NCBI GenBank assembly: GCA_033439685.1
Contig: JAUEDM010000001.1
Span: 992,001 to 1,056,000, forward strand
Length of the DNA: 64,000 nt
Direction: 5' to 3'
Source of the DNA: Apodospora peruviana
Lineage: Eukaryota; Ascomycota; Sordariomycetes; Sordariales; Lasiosphaeriaceae
The position numbers were made by a program, and so were the translations under genes. Below are positions 34,922 to 44,189 of this stretch, in pieces (within the stretch, counting starts at the first letter, position 1; every line of letters begins with the position of its first letter). The notes beneath the pieces were generated by a model. It worked only from the letters and a program-made list of their open reading frames with translations, was not told where the DNA came from and did not search any database.

Positions 34922-36230
34922 ACTGGAGTTTAGGGGTACGGGAGAGCGATGAGTTTGGTGACTCTATAAGTCAATGTGCATACAATTTTTCCTTTCTATA
35001 TCTTTCATTTATCTAGGATACAGCTGAGCTGGACACCACTTGTGGAAGGCAACCTGTTATCCTTTTTTTTATCTACTTGTGTTGGCTATTGGAAATACCA
35101 GAGGCGTTGGGGAATCTGCACAGTTTGTGTTGAGAAGAACAATCATCGAATTTCTTGATCACATCACCCTATCTTACAAATTTAATGGCTCGGGACGAAG
35201 AACAGAGAGGCAATGTGTACAATTATACCTACTTGGGCGAGGATGAGAGACGATGGACGGCGATGGATGGATGCTGGTTTCTACACCGTATTTAGTAGAC
35301 GTTGAGGTTTATTTTGTCGAAAATGGCACACATATAAAACGTTAAACAAAAAATCTCGATCTGTGTGAAGTGATTGCCTGGTCAAGCATTCAGGACAAGT
35401 ATGCTACGGTATCATCGATAGGGGTGCAATCTAGATCGTACGAGCGTGATGATTATGGGCGCTAACTCGATCAATTTGGCTCGTTCAAGGATAACGGCAT
35501 TTAATTCTGAAATTTCCCGGGACGTTGAAATCAGATGGGCGTTAAACTAATAGCGGTTCGAACGATCTTCCTTTATGAAAAGTCTCAGGGGTAGGCAGCT
35601 TGATCTGCTCTGATTGTTTCTCTCATAATTCATCCCGTCGGACAATTAAAGATCGAGTTAAGATGACAAGCAAGGGATCGATCGCCTGCATTCGCATTAA
35701 GTTACGTACCGGTGATTTGCAAGCAAGCAAGCATGCCAAGCATTTAATCACGTTCAAGTTCATCATCAATCATACAAACAATCAATTTCCCACGGCGAGT
35801 TCACCTCATTCCCCAAGCGTGTTGTGCTTCTGATGAGTAAGTGAGTGAGGACCAAAGTGAAGTTGCCTTAGGTAATCCACAGCAGAGATTCTCCACCCTT
35901 CCGCGAACGACCTACCAGGGCAGCCGACGGGTCCCGCCCCTGGGCCGCTCTCAGTGCCGGCTCATTCAAATTTTAGCTGCTTGTTGGATCTCACTCTCAA
36001 TCCAGCAGGAAGGGAAAAGGAGCCAGCCAGACGAAAAAGTGTGATTCTAGGGAAGGCTGTGAGACGGAGAAAAGAAGGGTCACTCATTCATTCATTCATC
36101 ATTCAATTCGGGTTCCTGGCTGGCTGCTGTTTCAGGTTCGGCGCGTGTGGTTGAATATCCCGATTCCAACAAAGAAAGTCTGCAAGACGAAAAAGGTCGT
36201 CATCGTGCAGACCTGTTCCGGAAGCAGACA
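34922..36230. other. intergenic spacer
   Basis: This 1.3-kb spacer lies between the MARVEL-like gene and the small mitochondrial protein. It contains small direct repeats (AAGC units near 35720; ATTC units at 36086-36099) but no gene or RNA that I recognise. Confidence 0.6.
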
Positions 36231-36599
36231 ATGCATCCAATCGCAGCTTCGGCGGTGCCTCGCCAAGGCTGGCGGCAACTGGTGCAGCGAACAACCTCGA
36301 CTGCTGCTCGGTTCTCATCACCATCACCATCATTCACTAGTACTATACCTGGACGACGCGCTACTCTCAGTACGACTACTACCACCGGCAAAGTTCAAGC
36401 GACATCCGTTTCCGCTTCCGCTTTTGTGAGACGGCAAGCAGCAGCAGCTTCAAAGCAGCAACGCCGAGCTTACAGTTCCCTCCCTGGTGGCCCTCCCCCG
36501 CCCAAGAACGAGCTCAAGTTCTGGCCATTCATCGTCATCCTTGCCCTCGGCTCCGGTTGCTATATCCTCTTGGTGAATCAGAGACAAGGTGAGCTATAG
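36231..36599 (+). CDS. small mitochondrial single-pass membrane protein (hypothetical)
   Basis: As read without splicing the frame gives 122 residues. The first 85 are rich in Arg, Ser, Thr and Ala with almost no acidic residue (for example FVRRQAAAASKQQRRAYSS), a typical matrix-targeting sequence. Then come GGPPPPKNELKFWPF and one hydrophobic helix FIVILALGSGCYILLV, ending NQRQGEL. I do not recognise a named family. The last bases contain a donor-like CAAG/GTGAGC at 36589; a second exon starting near 36655 would extend the protein, so the C-terminus is uncertain. An earlier in-frame extension has no ATG. It lies about 540 bp upstream of URA6 on the same strand. Confidence 0.6.
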   Translation: MHPIAASAVPRQGWRQLVQRTTSTAARFSSPSPSFTSTIPGRRATLSTTTTTGKVQATSVSASAFVRRQAAAASKQQRRAYSSLPGGPPPPKNELKFWPFIVILALGSGCYILLVNQRQGEL

Positions 36600-37140
36600 T
36601 TATACACTTGGTTTTTACTTTTCAACACCCACCCATCTTTTCATTTTACGAAAGAGGACGAAATGGAAATCAGTAGTCTCCCATCGACTGCGAGGAAGGG
36701 CCAGGAAGCGAAGGATGGCGGCGCGGTGCGTCTAGCAGCCACAGTTGCTCTTCTCGGTCTTTGCCATTACAGTCTTCAATATCCTTAAACTCCAGACGGA
36801 TATGGCCATGGAAGGAGGAGGAAGGGAAGCAGGAGTAACTACCACCGCCACCAAAATCGCAGACCGAAAGGTTGCCCTAAGCGCTGGCCAGCCCTCCAGA
36901 TCTGGCCGGCCGCAACTTCAAGTTCGGCAGCCGAGATCCCGACGACCCCCTTTTTCCAGAACGACCAGAGAAGTCGCCGTGTTGCCGGCCCTTGCAACAG
37001 CCCAACGCTATTCTTCTAACTGCTTGCGGCCTGCTCCTCCTCCTTTGTCCCAACATGCCATAACCTACCACCAACAGCCACTAAAATCTTTCCTTTTAAG
37101 CGCTGTATCTAACGTTCCAACCCCCTTCTCTTACACAGAC
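36600..37140. other. spacer / possible N-terminal extension of URA6
   Basis: The URA6 frame is open through most of this interval, including an ATG at 36802, so part of it could be coding (an Arg/Ser-rich 113-residue extension). It could equally be promoter and leader, since a TTACACAG acceptor-like site lies 3 nt before the URA6 ATG. Confidence 0.5.
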
Positions 37141-37809
37141 ATGCCAACCATCCCGCCACCCCAGCCGGCCGCGGACGGCGCCGGCCAGCTGCCGGCCCCG
37201 CCGAAGCCCGTGCCGACGTTTTCGCCCGACGAGGTGACCGTCATCTTCGTGCTCGGCGGCCCCGGCGCCGGAAAAGGCACCCAGTGCGCCAACCTGGTAA
37301 AGGACTACGGTTTTACTCATCTCTCGGCCGGCGATCTCTTGCGCGCTGAACAGGAGCGGCCCGGCTCGCAGTTCGGCGAGCTGATCAAGGACTGCATCAA
37401 GAACGGCGCCATCGTGCCGATGGAGGTCACGGTCCAGCTGCTCGAGAACGCCATGACGGAGACACTTTCGTCGTCAGGGAGCAGAAAGTTTCTGATCGAC
37501 GGCTTCCCGCGCAAGATGGACCAGGCGCTCAAGTTCGAGGAGGTTGTCTGCCCGGCCAAGTTTGTGCTCTTCTTTGATTGTCCCGAGGACGAGATGTCGC
37601 GCCGCCTGCTCGAGCGGGGCAAGACCTCGGGCCGGTCTGACGATAATGCCGAGAGCATCAGGAAGCGGTTCAGGACTTTTGTTGATACGAGCATGCCGGT
37701 TGTGGACTACTACGAGAAGGAGGGCCGGGTGGTCAAGGTTGATGCTACGCCGAGCCCGGATAAGGTGTACGAGGATACGAGGGGCAGAATTAAAAAGTTT
37801 GGTCTTTGA
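37141..37809 (+). CDS. URA6: uridylate kinase (UMP/CMP kinase) Ura6
   Basis: Ura6 phosphorylates UMP (also dCMP/AMP weakly) with ATP in pyrimidine nucleotide synthesis. From the chosen ATG (MPTIPPPQPA) the product is 222 residues, the family's usual size. Visible are the P-loop LGGPGAGKGTQC (about residues 38-48), THLSAGDLLRAE, the NMP-binding KNGAIVPMEVTV, FLIDGFPRKMDQALKFE, the short-lid ERGKTSGRSDDN and the C-terminal DATPSPDKVYED. Catalytic Arg residues in FPRKMDQ, LLERGKTSGR and ESIRKRF are present. The frame stays open upstream with an ATG at 36802; that longer form would carry a basic, possibly mitochondrial leader. Confidence 0.94.
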   Translation: MPTIPPPQPAADGAGQLPAPPKPVPTFSPDEVTVIFVLGGPGAGKGTQCANLVKDYGFTHLSAGDLLRAEQERPGSQFGELIKDCIKNGAIVPMEVTVQLLENAMTETLSSSGSRKFLIDGFPRKMDQALKFEEVVCPAKFVLFFDCPEDEMSRRLLERGKTSGRSDDNAESIRKRFRTFVDTSMPVVDYYEKEGRVVKVDATPSPDKVYEDTRGRIKKFGL

Positions 37810-38797
37810 TCTACTTTGCTTCAGTCTCTTCTCTTTCCTTCATTTTCTCTAACCTTTCTTCGTCTGTTCTTTTTCGGTTGAGTAAGGTACCCAAGGTAGA
37901 TGAGGTGCTGGAGGGACAAAATACAAACAAACCAAACACAAATATCAACATAAATCAGGGGAGGCAGACCTACTTTCATTAGCGATGGCGAAGCATTTTC
38001 TTTTTGTTACCGTTGATAGACTTATCCTAATATATTCTCTCATCTGCCCATTACTCTTGTTGTCGGTCGTGCGTGCGCGCAGCCATACTTTGAAGTACAT
38101 ATCCCAGGCAAACGCGCAAGTACATGACCACACCCATTTTTCTTCCATGATGATTGATATCTTTCATTCTCCGTTCGATAGGAGGAGGAGGAGGAGCGCG
38201 TCTTCATGTAAGTGAAGGTCCCAATTCAACCAAGGAGCTGATTGCGTATACGATAGTATACCACCAACTTATCCACCTATTTACATCACATCATAGAGAT
38301 GTATCTGCTTCCTCTGGGCGCCTGTGAAAGGCACAAGATATACATCTGTACGTACCCATCCGATTATGGTCCAACCGGCTACTGCTGACTCGATGGACTC
38401 TTTGAGAACCTAATTTAAAAGCGATAAGGTTTGCGATGAAGTGGTGGTCGGGATAGTTTTGGCATTCTGAACTTTGTAGTAAGGCAAGGATAACTGTGTC
38501 CTTTCCCAAGCCAGTTGTCTTGATTTCAAAGATATAAGTTCAAGTCCTCTCCCAGTTCAATGTTCGATTCCTTCCCACAGTTCCTTGTTCATCTTTCCAA
38601 AATTGTTCAGCCGTTCGGATCGCCTTTTCCAAATCGATATCATCATCGATTCTCGATATTCACAGAGCATCAAAATCCATCCCCATCGCATCCTCCAGCT
38701 CTATCTAGATATTACAGCTGAGGTATTACAGCTGTCGCCAAGGTGTCAACATGACATCACACCACCTTCTCAGAATCGATTCCATTCTGTCAACACC
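37810..38797. other. intergenic spacer
   Basis: This 988-bp spacer holds the 3' UTR of URA6 and the promoter of the proline-rich gene. The frame of the latter is open from 38585 but lacks an ATG before 38798. I recognise nothing else. Confidence 0.6.
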
Positions 38798-39616
38798 ATG
38801 GACAGATTCGTGATCCGTATTGCTCGCCACACAGCTCCCCGGCCTCCGAAGACGCCGATCGAGGACGCAGAACCGGCCCACAGATTTGGCGTTCCTCCAT
38901 CATTTGCCGGCCAACGGAGCGTACCCCCGCCGCCGCCGAGTCGGGGTCCCGTACCGCCGCCGCCACCATCCAGGGAGACAACCCAGTCAACATATACACC
39001 GTCAGCTCCGCCTCCGTTACCTCCCAAAGCTCCAGAGTCGGGCAGCTTGCCTCCACTTCCACCCCCGAGCTCTCGTCCACCTCCCATATTACCGGCTAGG
39101 AACACGGCCCAACCTCTGCAACCGCCGCCGCTACCATCGTCAAACGCTCCCCCTCCTCCTGCCACAATAACTTCTAGCTCGCAGGCTGCTACAGAGACCC
39201 CCAGTAGCCAGAACAGCACCTCGAATGTCATTACCAATGTCTCGACAGCTGCAGATGAGCCTTCACACTCTCCTCCAGTTGAGGTCGGTGCGAAGAAGCC
39301 CAAACCTGACTCGGAAGATATAAACAGCGAGGATATCAACAGCATAGAAGCCATGAGCAAGCGGAACGCAGAACGGCTTCAGTTATTGAGCTCGCAATTG
39401 GAGCAGCAGTCGATCGTGACCGAAAACTTCCTTTCAGAGCTGAAAGTTTCAGGTGACGCCGATGCGTGGGTGCATGTGGGTAAGATCGAGCTTATAAGGG
39501 CCATAATTGAGGGCAACGCAGAACTGCTTGACACACTGCACGAGCTGGTTCAGAAGCAGAACGACCGACTCATCTCGGCGCTGGCTGCTCCGTCGATCGC
39601 CGACCACAGCAGTTGA
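38798..39616 (+). CDS. proline-rich protein with C-terminal helical domain (hypothetical)
   Basis: The gene is a single exon of 272 residues with a good start context (CAACACCATGG). Residues 15-130 are dominated by proline runs of the type PPPPPSRGPVPPPPPSR and PPLPPPSSRPPPILPA, potential SH3/WW/profilin ligands. Residues 130-180 are Ser/Thr-rich. From about 185 the sequence becomes helical and charged: NAERLQLLSSQLEQQSIV, then VHVGKIELIRAIIEGNAELL and HELVQKQNDRLISAL, likely a coiled coil. No WH2 or formin domain is visible, so a verprolin/WIP or formin call is not supported. Opposite-strand open frames here are complements of the proline codons. Confidence 0.65.
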   Translation: MDRFVIRIARHTAPRPPKTPIEDAEPAHRFGVPPSFAGQRSVPPPPPSRGPVPPPPPSRETTQSTYTPSAPPPLPPKAPESGSLPPLPPPSSRPPPILPARNTAQPLQPPPLPSSNAPPPPATITSSSQAATETPSSQNSTSNVITNVSTAADEPSHSPPVEVGAKKPKPDSEDINSEDINSIEAMSKRNAERLQLLSSQLEQQSIVTENFLSELKVSGDADAWVHVGKIELIRAIIEGNAELLDTLHELVQKQNDRLISALAAPSIADHSS

Positions 39617-40734
39617 GGTCGTCGATGCTAGCTCAGCGTAGAGGAAGCCGCCGCCATAAACCACCGATCAGCAGCAAGAAAAGAACTAACTGATAAAGCA
39701 ATGCCGCCAGGAAGCAGCTAAGAACGTGGAAGGTTTATGGGTATTATAAGGAACAAGCTTAGGACGCAGCAGCATGGTGATATTATCAAAATTGCCAGCA
39801 GGCAGGTTGCTTGACGAGCAGCCTCCATCTTGATATGTATGATATCTACACCATCGCTGTTGTGGTATTTTGCTTTTCAATTGTTAACTAATTGCTTGAC
39901 ATCGATATCGCTGGGAAGCTGCTACTTGTTCTTGTTCTTGCTCTGGGCCGTTCAGGAGGAGACGTTAAGCTATCAGCGGTTCGAATATGGGATCGGTCAT
40001 CATCGGGTTGATAGCAAAATGAGGAGTTTGATCACTATCTTTACACCAACGTCACAGAGTGCATACCTAGAATGAGGAAAGAAGCAATTTTTTTTAGAGA
40101 GAGCAGAGCAGCCGAAGTGTACTTGACTTAAGACTCAAACTTCATCCACTGGCAGTGTGATGATTTGCTATGAGTGGCGCGAGCAAAGGTATCTATTTAG
40201 CCGAGGTAGAAAGATAAACCGGGCATCAAAAAGGGATGGAGAGACAACATAACCACAGCCCCCTTGTTCTCTCTGTTCTTCCATCTGATCTTGTCACATA
40301 GGACACAACGACAATAGCCAGGCCGTCACTGATCAAGTAACTTTCCTTGGCTGTGGCTGGACAAGAGACCGATCAACCAAGACCAATCAATCAAGACCGA
40401 AAAGGAGGGCTGTCTGTGTATACTTCTTTTTATTTGTGCTTTTTGTTCACTCTGACTACTACCTAGTCAAGATAGTAGTAGACCTACCGACCCAAACCCT
40501 GTTTAGAGTCTAAACAAACAAATAGCAGGTCTAACAGCAGGAGAAGCGGTATCGGTAGTATTTTATTGGTGCCTTCCAACTCCAGAAACCAATGCATAGC
40601 AATGTAGTCGGGGTAAGAGCAAATCAAGGCAAACCTTTTTTGATAGCTCCAGAAACAAAAGATGCTCGCCCACTTAAATTGACTCACCTTTGCCGTCCTC
40701 CCCAACCTCTATTATCGCCAACTCCGTTCTTCCT
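39617..40734. other. convergent intergenic spacer
   Basis: This 1.1-kb spacer lies between the stops of the proline-rich gene and eIF3m. No gene or RNA is recognisable. Confidence 0.6.
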
Positions 40735-42084
40735 TCAGTCATCATCATCTGTCCGCTGTCTTGTTTGTCCACGACGCCTCTCGCCTGCCGGGCCACCGCC
40801 CATGCCAACATTGGCTAACTTTCTCTCCAGCTCCTGTTGCTCGCGCTCTCTCTGGGCATCAACATCTGATTGGGCCTTGCGCACAACGGTGATAAGCCTG
40901 TCAACGACCGACTTGAACTGGTCCACCCTAGTGCCCAGCTCGCGCCACTGCTTCTCGCCAAAGACACGGTACGTAGTTCTGTGGACCAGGAACACCTTTT
41001 GTTGCTGTGACAATCTACCCTCGACAAGCTTGGAACGGATGACATCAATCGTCCACATCTCGACATCCTCGATCGGTATCTGCAGGGAGTGGGCAATGTT
41101 GGCATACGGAATCTCGCGGTTTGGTGTGCTGGCGGCAAGACTGGCAAAGGTAAGCAGGCGCATCTTGCGCTGCAGTCTCTCGTGGTCGAGTTTCTCCTTC
41201 TCAATCCAACCCTCGTGTTCCTCTCTGAAGTCGTTGTAGTCCTCGAGATCCTGTTCGGTAAAGATATCGAGAAGCTGGGCGTAGATGGGGTGCGAGTCGC
41301 TCAGGGCGCCGACGCTAGGCAGGACCCGTAGATCTTGGAAGTCGAACCGGTTGGGCGAGCCCAGAGCCATGCGGATGGCACGTAGGGAGAGCTTCTGTGC
41401 CTCCTCGGAGGTGACCTCCTCCTGGTCGTCGCGGTCAATTGTGCCTAGAGCCTTAATAAGGTAATGATATGACTCCCTAATTAAAGAGTGGATTTGTTAG
41501 CTAGAATCCCAAGAAAGGGTGCCATTGGCATTCGACACATACTCATCGTCACCGGCCTCATGGGCAGCATCTGAAACATCGACGTATAGCTTCCGCTGGT
41601 CCTCCTCGTCTGTGTCCCACTCCTCGAGCCAGAGCTCCAAATTTTTTAAACGGGGCTTGAGCAGCTCGAATTGGCCGTGCTGTCTGACGAAGCGGACAAT
41701 CTGCGTAAAGACATTGTAGCGCAGCGGGTTCTTCTGGTCAAGGAGATTGAAGATGGTGCTGAGAGCGTTGGAAGCAAGCGTGAAGCCGTGGGCCGGGGAG
41801 GTCGTGATGGGCTTCAGCAGATTGGCGCATATGGTGGGCAGATACTTCTTGGGTTCCTTGGACTGCAGAACGAGGTGGATGAGGAGGTTGTAGGCGGCAG
41901 TGAACTCCTTCTCGGGCACGGAGTTAAGGAAGCTGGAGGCCTTGACAATGATCTGGAAAGCCTCCTCGCGCTGCTCCTTCTCGAGGAGGGGCTTGACCTG
42001 GTCGCCGACCTGGATGTAGTCGGCCATTTCTTGGGCCAGCTCAGAAAGGCTGCCATCAACAAAAATGAGCTGGGGTGCCGCCAT
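40735..42084 (-). CDS. translation initiation factor eIF3 subunit M
   Basis: eIF3m is a PCI-domain subunit of the eIF3 complex that scaffolds 43S initiation complexes. Minus-strand exons 42084-41543 and 41476-40735 give 427 residues, near the family length; the join gives HEAGDDE/ESYHYLIKAL. The start is MAAPQLIFVDGSLSELAQE, the usual N-terminus. HEAT-like helices run through the first 220 residues; the PCI winged helix (about 240-360) contains FDFQDLRVLPSV, YAQLLDIFTEQDLEDY, REIPYANIAHSLQIPIEDVE and VIRSKLVEGRLSQ. The C-terminus is a charged helix ending AGERRRGQTRQRTDDDD. The frame continues 93 codons upstream to another ATG at 42363, so a longer form is possible. COP9 subunit 7 was considered, but the VDGS…EMADYI start fits eIF3m. 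Confidence 0.92.
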
Positions 42085-44189
42085 CTTGTCTTCTTCTGGG
42101 TGGTGATCTCGAGGGTCCTTTGTTCCGAAAAAGTGCACACGGGTCAAGAGTTCGTCGAGAAGGGTCCTTGAGTACCCGTGGTCGGTGAGGTCGGAGGGAG
42201 CAGAAGTCGGCGAGGGTGTGATATATGCCACGAACGATGGTTGCGACCGGGTTTTGGGTTGTTGGGTTCGGCCGCGAATTTGGACTCGGATGGCGGGCTT
42301 GTTACTTGTCGCCTCAACCTCAACCGCAGAATTTCCCTTTCCCTGCCCCGCACTCGAAGCCATTTTTTGTCGTGGGAGGAGCGTTCTGTGTGCTCCAGTA
42401 GGTCACGTGGAGACGCTAGTACAAATTAGGCTAGCTTATGACCCGTCAGGGAAACCACACTCGGGTTTCTGAACAGCTCAATGACCGTCTGGATGAGGTC
42501 CGTCTGGTTCGTGTAAAGGAGGATTAGACTGAATGGGATTATTCTCGTACTATGGCGCTTTTATGGAAGAAAGTCATGATACATAATTTGACTGGAGCTA
42601 TTTGATGTTTGTCAAACCTAAGATGGGCGGCGGAAATGCATGCTTTCTGTTTGTAAACCTTAACAGAGCTCATTTCCAAGAGTTATGGTCCAGAGTTATG
42701 CTGGGATCTGATATTGTTGAAGGAAACACGATAGCTGTTACTTGCACTTAGTATTAAAGATGGGCCCCAGAATAGCACTTCATTACCTCAGAGACGATGC
42801 ATACAGTCATACACACATGCCTTCATCGAAAACCGTGGGAGGATGCACCTTCTCGACAAAAAGATTTCAACTAACACAACAAGAGTCACTAAGGAACGAC
42901 GAGTTCGCGCCCATATATGGTCCCTGTCTCAAGACCAAGACTAATAACTTCCTTCGTTAGTCTCCGGCTACTCCATCTGAAGAAATCCTACCTCACTGCA
43001 TCCGCACCTTCCCTCATGTTGGCATCCGAGAAACATGTTGGTGGCGATGGCCAACTTCGTATAATCGTATTGAAGGCTCAGACGTCGGGGAAGCGACTCC
43101 GATTCCGGCAAACCATCCTCAACGATGGGTTATCAACCCTGCAACCCCATATCTCGCAAGTTGAGTAAGGCGCTGATGGGCTTATCGACTTTGCGAACCT
43201 GTTTGCATTGTCGGATACAGCCTTATAAGGATGCCTACGTAGTGGGTGTTCTGGTTCCCTCTTCGCCTCGACAAGCTTCCAAAGTGTACTATATCTAAAG
43301 GTTGAGCATGGAGATTGGTATATTTCAGCATATCCGCAAGGAGCAGGTAAGACCGCGAGCTATTGATTGATAAGGTACGGTAGTTGATAATCTTCCTTGA
43401 AGGAACCGAAACGGCTGAGCTGATCGCGGGCTGTGAATTCCCAGTTGTGAGGTCTCCACTCTGAACATGATGGGTGGGTGAACACTGAACGGAGGTGTCG
43501 TCGCTCCTTCCAGCCAAACCGTTTATGGGAAACTGGGATTCAGTCTCGCACTTTCCGAAAGCTCCCAAAAACGACTGGTGACCGCAACGACTGACAGCCA
43601 ATGAGTAAACAAGAGTCACAATAAACTCTCTTGGTGGGCAGGACGGCAGAACCACTTGACCACTGAGAGTCGAGGTGACCAGCCCTATCCCACATCACCC
43701 ACTGCAGCACTGATCGGCCCCTGCATCGGCAGCCTAAACGGGCGGTCTCAGTTGCCCCCATCGTGGTGCAGCGGATCATTTAATGGACCGTCTTGAGTCA
43801 CCCCGGTCTCGCACGCGTCCACACCGGGCTCCAGCTGTCACTGCCCATTGCCTTCCCTGCTGCCACTGGCACACTGCCATGTTCGGACGGGAGGCGCGGT
43901 GAGTTCCCCCTAGCTGCCCTGCTGGCGCACCTACCAACAAGCGTGCATGCACTCCGTGTGGACGTGTAGACCGTCGTAACGCTCTCATCAAGTCCCGTCT
44001 GCACTTCGAGGTTTGAACACCCCTTGTTGAGCATCCCGAGAGGCCTCGTTCCGAAGGTGAAGATCCAGGCACCACAACCCACCATATTTGTTCGCAAAAG
44101 TCTCAATTCACAACCCATATGCGAAATTCGATTTGCTTCATAACGCCCGCTGCCACCCTATTCCATTTCCCACTGACTCTTCTTCCGCC
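42085..44189. promoter_or_regulatory. divergent intergenic region eIF3m / CHK2-type kinase
   Basis: This 2.1-kb interval contains the promoters of two divergent genes. Bases 42085-42363 are either eIF3m leader or N-terminal coding extension. The rest (42.4-44.2 kb) has no recognisable gene. A box-A-like TGGTGCAGCGGATC near 43772 lacks a partner box B and cannot be folded into a tRNA. Confidence 0.55.

Noticed and set aside
43755..43800. tRNA box-A-like TGGTGCAGCGG
   Set aside because: No box B at the proper distance and no cloverleaf.
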